Assembly: GCF_024347075.1 (NCBI RefSeq)
Contig: NZ_AP024901.1
Location: 496,001 to 560,000 of the forward strand
DNA: 64,000 nt
Source of the DNA: Vibrio rarus
GTDB lineage: Bacteria > Pseudomonadota > Gammaproteobacteria > Enterobacterales > Vibrionaceae
Reading direction: 5' to 3'
A program made the translations under genes and the position numbers. Position 1 is the stretch's first letter. Every line of letters begins with the position of its first letter. Positions 29,038 through 38,068 of the stretch are shown here, in pieces. A model generated the notes under the pieces. It was not told the origin of the DNA and ran no database searches. It saw only the letters and a list, made by a program, of their open reading frames with translations.

Positions 29038-30945
29038 ATGTTTAAACTCAAATACATTTGGAACTTATCACGAGCCTCTAAACGCATTATCAGCGTTTTA
29101 ATAGACTCTTTCTTTATTATTTCATCCTATTACGCCGCACATTGGGCTCGATTGGGTGATTTAATGTGGTTACCAAAATACGACAACCACAATGTATTAA
29201 TCGTTACCCTACTGATCACTATTTTTACCTTTACTAAGCTCGGCTTATATCGTGCCGTCTTACGCTACCTCACGTTTCATGCATTGTACGTGGTCAGCCT
29301 GGGCACGATCATCTCCACCATCTCCATTGGCTTGCTGGCGTATTATTTCAATTCCGCCGTACCTCGCTCCGTACCCGTTATTTATGGCGCCTTTTTAGCA
29401 CTGTCTTGTGGCGGTGTGCGACTCATTGTGCGGGTATTAGTTAGCCAGTCGTTTTCTAAAACCAGTAAAAGCGTATTGATCTATGGTGCAGGCTCCGCAG
29501 GCAGGCAACTTGCTTATGCATTGCGTACCTCTGATACCCATAAAGTCATTGGTTTTGTTGACGAAGATAAAACATTAGAAAATACCGTACTAATGGGAAT
29601 TAAAGTTGCCAACGTCAACCTAATTGAGCGCTTAGTTGACCGTTACAACGTGCAACAAATCTTACTGGCCGTGCCAAGTGCAACGCGCACCAGACGTAAA
29701 GAAATACTCAATGAACTCGTCCACCTTTCTGCCGAAGTACTCACCATCCCTGATATGAGTGACATCATCTCCGGCAAAGCAAAAATAGATGAACTCAAAG
29801 ACGTCGCTATTGAAGACCTACTGGGCCGCGATCCGGTGACTCCGCAACAATCATTGATGGAAGCGAACATCAAAGACAAGGTGGTAATGGTCACTGGTGC
29901 CGGTGGTTCCATTGGTTCAGAATTATGCCGCCAAATCATCAATCAACACCCTAAAACCATCGTGCTTTTTGAACGCTCAGAATTTGGACTGTACCAAATA
30001 GACAGAGAGATACAGGTATTCTGCCAGGACAATGCATTAAACATCGACATCCTACCTATTATTGGCTCAGTGCAAGACAGCAGTCGTCTGCTGAATGTCA
30101 TGAACACATTTGCTGTACAAACTGTCTATCACGCGGCGGCCTACAAGCATGTACCCCTTGTGGAATACAACGTGATTGAAGGCATTCAAAATAACATTTT
30201 TGGTACTTACAAAACCGCGCAAGCGGCCATTAAGGCCAACGTCGAATCTTTTGTGCTTATCTCAACGGACAAAGCCGTGCGCCCGACCAACGTGATGGGA
30301 GCCAGTAAACGCATGGCTGAATTGTCATTACAGGCGCTTGCCGCAGAAACCAACCATAACACCCGTTTTTGCATGGTTCGATTTGGTAACGTATTAGGTT
30401 CCTCAGGCTCAGTGATCCCATTATTTAAGAAACAGATCGCCAAAGGGGGGCCTGTGACGGTCACCCACCCCGATATCATCCGTTACTTTATGACCATCCC
30501 AGAAGCGGCTCAACTGGTCATCCAAGCGGGCTCTATGGGCAAAGGTGGGGATGTGTTTGTTTTAGACATGGGAGAACCGGTTAAGATTGTCGATCTTGCA
30601 AGCAACCTTATTCAACTCTCCGGTTTAGAAGTCAAAAATGAAGATAATGAAAATGGTGATATTGAATTGAAATTTTCAGGCCTACGCCCTGGAGAGAAGT
30701 TATACGAAGAGCTGTTGGTGGGAAACAATGTGGAAGATACCGCTCATACTAGAATTATGACCGCTCAAGAGAGCTTCTTAAGCTTTGCCGAGTTCAAAGT
30801 AATTTTGGATGACATGGATAAAGCGTGCCATAATTTTGATCATCAGGCGATTAGGGACTTGCTGATTAATGCACCCACGCAGTTTACTCCAAGCGATGGT
30901 ATCAGTGATTTGCTATGGAACAAAAAGGATCACCACCAGGCTTGA
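29038..30945 (+). CDS. membrane-bound UDP-GlcNAc 4,6-dehydratase (WbpM/PglF type)
   Basis: A 635-aa protein with four N-terminal membrane helices, a first Rossmann fold (LIYGAGSAGRQLAYAL) and a second NAD-binding fold (MVTGAGGSIGSELCRQI). The catalytic region STDKAVRPTNVMGASK has Met in place of the usual SDR Tyr, as in WbpM-type 4,6-dehydratases. Product: UDP-4-keto-6-deoxy-GlcNAc, a precursor of QuiNAc, FucNAc or bacillosamine. It heads the plus-strand part of the polysaccharide locus and is 53 bases before the SDR. Confidence 0.88.
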   Translation: MFKLKYIWNLSRASKRIISVLIDSFFIISSYYAAHWARLGDLMWLPKYDNHNVLIVTLLITIFTFTKLGLYRAVLRYLTFHALYVVSLGTIISTISIGLLAYYFNSAVPRSVPVIYGAFLALSCGGVRLIVRVLVSQSFSKTSKSVLIYGAGSAGRQLAYALRTSDTHKVIGFVDEDKTLENTVLMGIKVANVNLIERLVDRYNVQQILLAVPSATRTRRKEILNELVHLSAEVLTIPDMSDIISGKAKIDELKDVAIEDLLGRDPVTPQQSLMEANIKDKVVMVTGAGGSIGSELCRQIINQHPKTIVLFERSEFGLYQIDREIQVFCQDNALNIDILPIIGSVQDSSRLLNVMNTFAVQTVYHAAAYKHVPLVEYNVIEGIQNNIFGTYKTAQAAIKANVESFVLISTDKAVRPTNVMGASKRMAELSLQALAAETNHNTRFCMVRFGNVLGSSGSVIPLFKKQIAKGGPVTVTHPDIIRYFMTIPEAAQLVIQAGSMGKGGDVFVLDMGEPVKIVDLASNLIQLSGLEVKNEDNENGDIELKFSGLRPGEKLYEELLVGNNVEDTAHTRIMTAQESFLSFAEFKVILDDMDKACHNFDHQAIRDLLINAPTQFTPSDGISDLLWNKKDHHQA

Positions 30946-30998
30946 TGGTTTCGAATAAACCACACACTAAAATGAACTCATTTATTTAAAGGTATATT

Positions 30999-31910
30999 TT
31001 GCAAAAATATTTAGTCACTGGAGCAAGTGGATTTATTGGCTCAACGTTAGTAAAACGTTTGGGAACAAATGCAACTTCGGTGGTCAGAAAACCGACCAAC
31101 TTAGATCTACATGAAACAACGGTTATTGGTGACATTAATAAAGATACTGATTGGACTCATTGCTTAGAAAATATCGATGTCGTAGTACACCTTGCCGGTA
31201 TCGCCCATAAGAGCAATATCTCATGTGAAGAATATAATGAAGTCAATCATTTAGGCACCATCAAATTAGCCCAAGATGCCATTAATGCCGGAGTGAAAAG
31301 GTTTGTTTTTATTAGTACTATTGGCGTGTTAGGTTTGTCTGGTACATTTGATGATAACTCAATACCTGAGCCGCATAATGATTACGCACGATCTAAATTA
31401 GATGCTGAAAATGGACTATTAAAGCTAGCTCAACAAACTGGACTAGAGGTTGTCATTATCCGCCCTACCCTTGTCTATGGACCCAAGGCACCAGGTAACT
31501 TCGGTCTACTATGTAAATTAATTAATAAAACGCCTTTTTTACCATTTGGTCTGTCTAGTAACAAAAGAAGTTTTATCTCCGTTGAAAACTTAGTCGACCT
31601 AATTGTTACTTGCTCAAATCATTCAAATGCGGCAGGCAACATTTTTTTAGGTTCAGAAAGTACTGCAATTTCCACAAAAGACTTTACCAATCAAATCGCA
31701 CTAGGATTACGGAAAAAAATCATACAACTCCCTATTCCACCATCACTCGCAAAACTTGCTTTTGCGTTAATTAGAAAGCCAGGATTGTATACACAACTTT
31801 TTAAAGATTTATCCATTAACTCAGATAAATCACAACAGATTTTAGATTGGGTGCCACCACACACTATGGCACAAACAATGACACAACTACATGAGAGCAA
31901 TAATGACTAG
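30999..31910 (+). CDS. NAD-dependent epimerase/reductase (WreQ/WbpV-like)
   Basis: A 303-aa extended SDR with LVTGASGFIGSTLVKRL at the N-terminus, an STIGV Ser and YARSK catalytic Tyr/Lys. It starts with TTG at 30999, preceded by AAAGG. In the trio dehydratase-SDR-sugar transferase, the SDR reduces the 4-keto sugar, in Rhizobium etli giving UDP-D-QuiNAc. That assignment is inferred from gene order. The last 8 bases overlap the next gene. Confidence 0.75.
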   Translation: MQKYLVTGASGFIGSTLVKRLGTNATSVVRKPTNLDLHETTVIGDINKDTDWTHCLENIDVVVHLAGIAHKSNISCEEYNEVNHLGTIKLAQDAINAGVKRFVFISTIGVLGLSGTFDDNSIPEPHNDYARSKLDAENGLLKLAQQTGLEVVIIRPTLVYGPKAPGNFGLLCKLINKTPFLPFGLSSNKRSFISVENLVDLIVTCSNHSNAAGNIFLGSESTAISTKDFTNQIALGLRKKIIQLPIPPSLAKLAFALIRKPGLYTQLFKDLSINSDKSQQILDWVPPHTMAQTMTQLHESNND

Positions 31911-32451
31911 AATATTAGATTTTCTCTTTGCATTTTTTGGGCTTTTAATTCTATTTCCAATCTTAATTATTGTCACAATCATTGGGTATTTTGATACAGG
32001 ATCACCTGTATTTATACAAACACGAATGGGAAAAAATAAAAAGCCATTTACTCTTATTAAGTTCCGTACTATGGGAGTCGATACAAAATCTGTGGCCAGT
32101 CATTTAGCAAGCAGCGCCTCAATTACACCTTTTGGCCATTTTTTGAGGAAAACAAAATTAGATGAATTACCTCAGCTAATTAATGTTATTCAAGGGCAAA
32201 TGAGTTTAGTGGGACCAAGACCAAACTTAATGAATCAATTAGATTTGATTGAAGTTAGGGATGCACATGGCGTATATGATGTTCTTCCAGGGATTACAGG
32301 CTTGTCACAAGTAAATAATATAGATATGTCCACACCCGAGTTATTGGCAAAAACCGATAAAACAATGATAGATAATATGAAGTTGACCACTTATTTTGAA
32401 CTGATTTTAAAAACGGTCACGGGAAAAGGAAGTGGCGACACAATAAAGTAG
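31903..32451 (+). CDS. small monotopic sugar-1-phosphate transferase (PglC/WreU type)
   Basis: A 182-aa protein with one N-terminal hydrophobic segment and the catalytic core of polyprenyl-phosphate phosphosugar transferases: FIQTRMGKNKKPFTLIKFRTM, RKTKLDELPQLINV and SLVGPRPNL. It should transfer a sugar-1-phosphate (likely the UDP-QuiNAc-type product of its neighbours) to undecaprenyl phosphate, starting the repeat unit. It begins within the end of the SDR gene. A strong terminator follows. Confidence 0.85.
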   Translation: MTRILDFLFAFFGLLILFPILIIVTIIGYFDTGSPVFIQTRMGKNKKPFTLIKFRTMGVDTKSVASHLASSASITPFGHFLRKTKLDELPQLINVIQGQMSLVGPRPNLMNQLDLIEVRDAHGVYDVLPGITGLSQVNNIDMSTPELLAKTDKTMIDNMKLTTYFELILKTVTGKGSGDTIK

Positions 32452-32489
32452 TTAAATATAACTGATGCATCAGTCCTATATATGAAACA

Positions 32490-32521
32490 AAAAAAAGCCC
32501 TTATAAATAAGGGCTTTTTTC
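32490..32521. terminator. bidirectional terminator at the meeting point of the polysaccharide operons
   Basis: AGCCCTTAT and ATAAGGGCT pair over 9 bases with a 2-base spacer, preceded by a run of A and followed by a run of T. It can end both the plus-strand trio and the minus-strand operon. Confidence 0.88.
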
Positions 32522-32540
32522 TAACAAAGATAAGTATTAG

Positions 32541-32640
32541 TTATACCAATAACACCAAGTAAGTAATCAAAAATTCTGACGCAATTATCGAGTGTTTTAA
32601 CAAGCTAGAATGATCAGCTATTTAGTACGATTTGTATTAG
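32541..32640. repeat. dispersed MITE-like element, copy B (about 100 bp)
   Basis: Copy B begins at ATACCAATAACACCAAGT and ends in the complement of AATACAAATCGTACTAA. It shares the stretch that reads TTCTAGCTTGTTAA on one strand with copies A and C. Its distal end overlaps the last codons of the glycosyltransferase at 32618-33397 and supplies its stop codon. Confidence 0.6.
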
Positions 32641-33397
32641 ATGTCTTTTTATACTTGAACAGTATTACATTAATAAGATAACCAATACAGTAATATAAGC
32701 TCAATGAAATAGATAGTTTCTCTTCATTCCTATATATATTCCAAAAAAATGGTATTAACTTAAATTTCGACGAACTCACCGAACCTTCAATTAAATTGTA
32801 ATCCGCTAAATTTTGTTGCATCCCATAAATGATTTTTGACTTTTTAACTAATTTTAACCATAAAGCAAAATCTTCATGTCCACAAATTGGAAACCTTAAA
32901 TCACCTAATAAATCTTTACGTACCATAGCAGTCAAACACCCAACACTATTGTTAGTAAGTAAATCTTTATACGTCACCTCTTTAGGTGGCACGTAACTAC
33001 TAATAACAATACCAGATTTTACTAATCTATAACCAGAACAAGTAAAACTAATGTCGTTTTGCACCATTAAATTGATTTGAGTTTCTAATTTATTATTACA
33101 CCAAATATCATCAGAATCTAAGAAAGCTATATAATCACCTTTGGCATGGTCAATACCAATATTTCTGGGCTTAGCTGGAGATCCTGAATTTACATCTAAT
33201 TCTATGCACTTTATACGTTTATCAGAAAATGTATTAACTAACTCAACTGTATTATCAGTTGAGTAGTCATCAATTATTATAAGTTCCCAATTAGCATAAG
33301 ACTGTGATAAAACTGACTCAATTGATTTATCAATCGTTGTAGCACTATTATATGATGGCATAATAACTGATACCATTGATAGTTCAGAACAGTTCAT
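32618..33397 (-). CDS. GT2 family glycosyltransferase
   Basis: A 259-aa GT-A fold enzyme with VSVIMPSYNSATTI, the NDP-binding IIDDYSTDNT and the DSDDIWC motif. It is the last gene of the minus-strand polysaccharide operon. Its final residues (about SNTNRTK) and stop are encoded by the end of the dispersed element, so the original C-terminus may have been replaced. A C-terminal hydrophobic segment suggests membrane contact. An internal ATG at codon 8 is an alternative start. Donor and acceptor are unknown. Confidence 0.82.
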   Translation of the reverse strand: MNCSELSMVSVIMPSYNSATTIDKSIESVLSQSYANWELIIIDDYSTDNTVELVNTFSDKRIKCIELDVNSGSPAKPRNIGIDHAKGDYIAFLDSDDIWCNNKLETQINLMVQNDISFTCSGYRLVKSGIVISSYVPPKEVTYKDLLTNNSVGCLTAMVRKDLLGDLRFPICGHEDFALWLKLVKKSKIIYGMQQNLADYNLIEGSVSSSKFKLIPFFWNIYRNEEKLSISLSLYYCIGYLINVILFKYKKTSNTNRTK

Positions 33398-33424
33398 TAA
33401 GTGTTTGTCTCCAGAACGATTTAT

Positions 33425-34372
33425 TTAAGCGCGTATTTTAATCAAATACTTGAAAAATATATTCAATAATTTTAATGGTAATTTAAACAATTTAAAATAT
33501 ACAATCATAAACGTAATAATACTTCTAAATGATTGAGTTCTATATACAGAAATAAATTCATTTCTAGAAATAATATGTTTAATACAAACATTAGCATTAG
33601 AATAGTCGTTGTTAAAATCGTCACTTCTAATTAAATTTATAACAATACCAAAGCATTCTTTAACAATACAAATGTTGGCATAATTAGATGTATTAGATCT
33701 TATTTTTAGCAGCTCTAAAGCTTCTAAAAGCTTACCAAGAACAGCGCTATTTGTCGTGGTTATTGAACCTTCCCTAATTCGATAACCATAAAGAGGTTCG
33801 TTTATATGAACAAATGAACGTGTCATATTTATCAATAAGGGTATTGTAGATATATCCTCAAATACTTTCCCTTCTGGAAATAGTGGTGATAAATTAAGAA
33901 GAAGGCTACGTTTAAACACCTTATTCCAAGCATAAAGAGGTTTAGTGTAATAATCCTCTATTTTTTTTACAGAGCAATTTATATGACTAGTTACTAATGA
34001 TGGAGCATCTTTAAATCTAAATGCGTTAAATGAAATTAAGTCCACACTTTGATTACTTATCGTCTCTAATAATAGAGCAATAGCAGTAGAAGATATCACA
34101 TCATCTGAATCAATGAAAAATACATAATCTCCAGATGCATGTATTAAACCATAGTTTCTTGCAGAAGATAATCCACCATTTTCTTTTGTGTATAGCTTCA
34201 TATTAGAGCTTATATGCTTTTTACATATGTCTATAGAGTTGTCAGGAGAACCATCATCTACAAAGATAAATTCAACCTTTGTATTATCAAATTTATCGCA
34301 AGAAAGGGAATTAAGTAAGTCTTCTATATAGTTTTCTACATTATATACAGGAATAATTATCGATAATAACAT
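33425..34372 (-). CDS. GT2 family glycosyltransferase
   Basis: A 315-aa GT-A enzyme with LSIIIPVYNVENYIEDLL at the start, FVDDGSPDNS and FIDSDDV. A basic C-terminal amphipathic region is likely membrane-associated. It lies between wzy and the other GT2 gene in the minus-strand operon. Codon use is AT-rich, like the rest of that block and unlike the flanking core genes, consistent with horizontal origin. Specificity is not readable. Confidence 0.85.
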   Translation of the reverse strand: MLLSIIIPVYNVENYIEDLLNSLSCDKFDNTKVEFIFVDDGSPDNSIDICKKHISSNMKLYTKENGGLSSARNYGLIHASGDYVFFIDSDDVISSTAIALLLETISNQSVDLISFNAFRFKDAPSLVTSHINCSVKKIEDYYTKPLYAWNKVFKRSLLLNLSPLFPEGKVFEDISTIPLLINMTRSFVHINEPLYGYRIREGSITTTNSAVLGKLLEALELLKIRSNTSNYANICIVKECFGIVINLIRSDDFNNDYSNANVCIKHIISRNEFISVYRTQSFRSIITFMIVYFKLFKLPLKLLNIFFKYLIKIRA

Positions 34373-34407
34373 CTCAGTCTCTTGTATTTGATTTGGTATT
34401 AATTTTT

Positions 34408-35508
34408 TTAATTAAACATAATTGTTTTATACTTATATACATCATCAGCGTAAACGATAACTTTATACAAATATGGTAATGAAATGAAACAGGTAACCAA
34501 AACAAACTCCAACCAACGTCTTTTTAAACAAAAATACTTACAAACATAATAAATAGGGTATATATTAAACCAAATAAAGTATGCATACACTCTAGGATAA
34601 AGTCCAATAATATCAACAAGTATTATTGACATGTATAAAAAAGAGAAAGCTGTAACATTAAATTTAAAAAAATTACTTTGAGTGAATTTACATATTGGAC
34701 CATGCTTTAGATAGAGGTAATAAAAAACTATGTAGACAGGTATGTTTACTAATTTTAGTATTGTTGTTTTTAATCCGACACCTTCATTCAAACTAGTTTG
34801 GAAATATTTAGCATAAGTACCAGTATATAAAGATGAAAGAGTTCCCCAGTATACATATATAAAACCAAACAAAATAAATGAAGCTAAAAAGTAAACTAAT
34901 GTATATTTTCTTTTAAACTTAGATATGTAATTCAAAGGTATAAAAATAAGCATTATAAATGATGAAGGGTGACAAAATATTGCAGTACAAAAAAACAATA
35001 ATGCTTTTAAAATTTTTCCATTTACCAGAAAAAAGACAAAGTAGAGAGAGAGTATAATTGCGACATACTGTCTTAATTGACTCATTTGATAATGATAGAA
35101 ATTTGTTATCACAAACATCACAAAAAATAACAAAGCTAGACTTACTTTATTATACTTATTTTTCACCAAAGAAAGATAACCAAACAGTAACACAGAATGT
35201 AGTAAAGAATATGTGACAAATATATACTGTGATGATAACCCTAATTTATTAAGCATGATCACTATACCAGAGAATATATATTCATGATTTCCTAGATAGT
35301 AACCTAACTCATATTGGTAGTTATTATATATAGATGAATATGAAAAATAATCTCTTCCGATATCATACTGTATACTCGCCACTGCAATATATATTACTAT
35401 AATAGGTATAAGTACAATAAATGCTCTATAATGAAAAGTCTTTGTTGTAATTTTATCAATAACAGCTAAATGTATTGTTAGTAATGATAGTAAGATAATG
35501 TAAATCAA
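34408..35508 (-). CDS. wzy: O-antigen polymerase Wzy (EpsG-like)
   Basis: A 366-aa protein with about 10-11 hydrophobic helices and a larger extracytoplasmic loop containing RDYFSYSSIYNNYQYELG, resembling EpsG/Wzy polymerases that use a conserved region of this kind. It joins repeat units in the periplasm. The position between LicD and the GT2 genes, with wzx in the same operon, supports the call. Wzy proteins have poor sequence conservation, so the identification rests on topology and context. Confidence 0.75.
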   Translation of the reverse strand: MIYIILLSLLTIHLAVIDKITTKTFHYRAFIVLIPIIVIYIAVASIQYDIGRDYFSYSSIYNNYQYELGYYLGNHEYIFSGIVIMLNKLGLSSQYIFVTYSLLHSVLLFGYLSLVKNKYNKVSLALLFFVMFVITNFYHYQMSQLRQYVAIILSLYFVFFLVNGKILKALLFFCTAIFCHPSSFIMLIFIPLNYISKFKRKYTLVYFLASFILFGFIYVYWGTLSSLYTGTYAKYFQTSLNEGVGLKTTILKLVNIPVYIVFYYLYLKHGPICKFTQSNFFKFNVTAFSFLYMSIILVDIIGLYPRVYAYFIWFNIYPIYYVCKYFCLKRRWLEFVLVTCFISLPYLYKVIVYADDVYKYKTIMFN

Positions 35509-35510
35509 TT

Positions 35511-36311
35511 TTACCTCACAAACGCATTAACGTTATGTGACACCCGCTTTTCTTCAGGGGGTAACTCCATATAATTTCCATATAACTGGCCAAGATATGT
35601 ATCATAATCTTGAATGCCATTATATTGCTTTCCACAAAATGTGTATTTAGAGTAATTATCATATATTTCTTTTTCAAAGATATCTTTTTTATAATAAACA
35701 CTACCAGTACTAATAGCAAAATTAGATTTAACTTTATTGAAATTAAAAAATTTGTTGATAGCTTTTTTAGCGATTAGGTTAACACCAGGGAATTTCCCCA
35801 TAATAATATATGCAACCTTTGACACTTTACTATTAAATCGTTCATTAAAAATATATTTTGAGAAATATATTTTTTTAAATAACACAAAAGAATTAGATTT
35901 ATATGATGCTATTTTTTTTGATCCAGAGAAATAATCTATTGGAAATATATCAATATTAATTCCAATCCCATCTATATATGAAGGTGCATCTGGCTCAACA
36001 AGTAATGTGTTTTTAATGGCTAATTTTCCACAATTTTTAAAATACGGCTTATCACCTTCAGGCATTGAAGAATATGAGACTAAGTTTGGAATAGACTTGG
36101 TAATGTTACTGATAAGAAAATCATAGTCTTCTCGTGGCATCATAATATCTATATCATCATCCCAAGGAATATAGCCTTTATGGCGAATTGCGCCTAACAT
36201 AGTACCACCGGCTAGAGAGTATTTTAAATTATTCGCTGAGCAATATTCATGAACATAATCTAAGATCTTTATTTGAAATTGACGTAATTCCTTCATTGAT
36301 AATTCATTCAT
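35511..36311 (-). CDS. LicD family phosphotransferase
   Basis: A 266-aa protein with the LicD nucleotidyltransferase-like core AGGTMLGAIRHKGYIPWDDD and the DIMMPREDY run. LicD-type enzymes move phosphocholine or phosphopolyol groups from CDP donors onto glycans; the eukaryotic relatives fukutin and FKRP add ribitol phosphate. The ATG overlaps the SDR stop by 4 bases. The cytidylyltransferase one gene further upstream could make the CDP donor. The transferred group is not known. Confidence 0.85.
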   Translation of the reverse strand: MNELSMKELRQFQIKILDYVHEYCSANNLKYSLAGGTMLGAIRHKGYIPWDDDIDIMMPREDYDFLISNITKSIPNLVSYSSMPEGDKPYFKNCGKLAIKNTLLVEPDAPSYIDGIGINIDIFPIDYFSGSKKIASYKSNSFVLFKKIYFSKYIFNERFNSKVSKVAYIIMGKFPGVNLIAKKAINKFFNFNKVKSNFAISTGSVYYKKDIFEKEIYDNYSKYTFCGKQYNGIQDYDTYLGQLYGNYMELPPEEKRVSHNVNAFVR

Positions 36312-37336
36312 AATTTATCACTAAAGCTATTTAGTGTCCTCTCAATTCCGTTTGATAAGTTAACTAAAGGTATCCAACCCAACTGTTCAATTCTATCAGT
36401 ATTTAATCGAGTTCGAGGGTAATTACAATATAGTCCATCGACAGGCTCAATTCTTGTTAATTCTATACCCTTTCCTGATTTATTTATGATTTCTTTTGCA
36501 AGATCAAAGATCGTTATGTCTTCTTTTTCATTAGCTATATTATATACCGTTGATACTTCACCTTTTAGTAATACTAACAACATTGCGTTTATAGCATCCG
36601 TTACATAACAAAACGAACGTATAGCCAAGCCATCACTATTAAGTCTGATATTTATTGACTGTAAAGTATCACCTATAAAATCAGACATAACTCTGCCATC
36701 GTTTAACTTCATTCCAGGACCATAAGAATGTGCAATTCTTACAACATTGAATGGGATTCCATATTGAATATTGGCACTCTTAAATATATTTTCGGCCATA
36801 CGCTTGCTTTCAGGATAACAGGAACGTGCATCTAATGGATCAAAACACCCCATAGTGGTTTCATAAATTTCATCTTTATCTTGAACATTGCCATAGACTT
36901 CTCTAGTCGATGTGAAAAGGCAATTAATGATGTTATTTTTTTTAGCAAGGTTAACAATATTTAAAGAACCTAAGACATTTGCTTCTATTATATTTACAGG
37001 TTCATTTTTAATATAAAAAGGGCTCGAATTACCAGCAGCATGAAGAATATAATCAATATTAGAAGTTAAAGTAATTTCATCTTTAATATCTTGAACTAAA
37101 AACATCAAATGATCATTTTCCATGCCAAATCTTTCGATTAAGCGTTCTTTGGAACGACCCAATAAAATGATATTAATATTATAGCCTTTTTCATTTAAAA
37201 AAAGTAAAAAATCAACAGTACAAGCGGCTAACATTCCAAGCGCACCAGAGATAAGTATTGTTTTATCTTTTAGTTTTTCGAATTCTTTATCATGGCGGTT
37301 TACTAAAGTATCAAAATCATTAGTGAAATTATTCAT
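36308..37336 (-). CDS. NAD-dependent epimerase/dehydratase (SDR)
   Basis: A 342-aa extended SDR. The Gly-rich turn is SGALGMLAACTVDFL, the Ser strand is LFTSTREVYGNV and the catalytic pair is in YPESKRMAEN. It resembles dTDP-glucose dehydratase and UDP-glucuronate decarboxylase relatives. Lying between the IspD-like cytidylyltransferase and LicD, with a 4-base overlap to the latter, it probably modifies or reduces the CDP-linked or precursor polyol. That role is inference. Confidence 0.8.
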   Translation of the reverse strand: MNNFTNDFDTLVNRHDKEFEKLKDKTILISGALGMLAACTVDFLLFLNEKGYNINIILLGRSKERLIERFGMENDHLMFLVQDIKDEITLTSNIDYILHAAGNSSPFYIKNEPVNIIEANVLGSLNIVNLAKKNNIINCLFTSTREVYGNVQDKDEIYETTMGCFDPLDARSCYPESKRMAENIFKSANIQYGIPFNVVRIAHSYGPGMKLNDGRVMSDFIGDTLQSINIRLNSDGLAIRSFCYVTDAINAMLLVLLKGEVSTVYNIANEKEDITIFDLAKEIINKSGKGIELTRIEPVDGLYCNYPRTRLNTDRIEQLGWIPLVNLSNGIERTLNSFSDKL

Positions 37337-37345
37337 TAAAAGCCC

Positions 37346-38068
37346 TTAATTGAAAATAGCCATTTGTTCATTTGCATCCAAAATAGCTTTGAAAATAAAA
37401 AAGTCAATTGGTGTTGTGATTTTTATATTTTCTGAAATACCTTCTATTAAATGTACACTAAATCCATAATGGTTCATTAATGAACATGAATCTATAGCTT
37501 CTGTGTAATTATCTGCTATTGCTTTATCATGTACAGATAATATATCTTTTAAATAAAAACTCTGCGGTGCTTTTGCCAATCTAGACAAATTCCGGTTATG
37601 AACACCTTTCACCTTTTTATTTATATCAACTTGAACAAATGTTTCAACTGGAGGGCATGAAGTGATTGCACTTCCATATTGCTTAACTGCATTGATATTA
37701 AGATCAATTAATTCATTATTTATTATTGGCCTAACTCCATCATGAATTAAAACTATTGATTCACTTGGATAGTTATTACTAATACATTTCAATCCTTTAT
37801 AGATAGATTCTTGTCCTGTATCACCACCCTCAATAATAAATTTAACTTTCGTAATATTAAACTTTACAATTAGTTTTTTTAAATAATCAATCCAATCTTG
37901 TTTACATACAACTACTATAGACGATATATTTTCATTTTTTTCAAAATGTTCAATTGTATAAATTATTACTGGCTTTCGATGAACCTCTAAGAATTGCTTA
38001 GGTCTTCCTTTATTACCCATTCGGGAACCAACACCACCAGCAAATATAAGAGCAACATTATTTGTCAT
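37346..38068 (-). CDS. IspD/TarI-type cytidylyltransferase
   Basis: A 240-aa enzyme with the nucleotide-binding start ALIFAGGVGSRMGNKGRPKQ, IHDGVRPI and a C-terminal KITTPIDFFI. The family includes IspD (CDP-methylerythritol) and TarI/ISPD (CDP-ribitol). Its placement in a glycan operon with a LicD gene favours a CDP-polyol over isoprenoid synthesis. The start at 38068 has GAGG upstream; the longer frame to 38194 runs inside the pyruvyltransferase. Confidence 0.85.
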   Translation of the reverse strand: MTNNVALIFAGGVGSRMGNKGRPKQFLEVHRKPVIIYTIEHFEKNENISSIVVVCKQDWIDYLKKLIVKFNITKVKFIIEGGDTGQESIYKGLKCISNNYPSESIVLIHDGVRPIINNELIDLNINAVKQYGSAITSCPPVETFVQVDINKKVKGVHNRNLSRLAKAPQSFYLKDILSVHDKAIADNYTEAIDSCSLMNHYGFSVHLIEGISENIKITTPIDFFIFKAILDANEQMAIFN

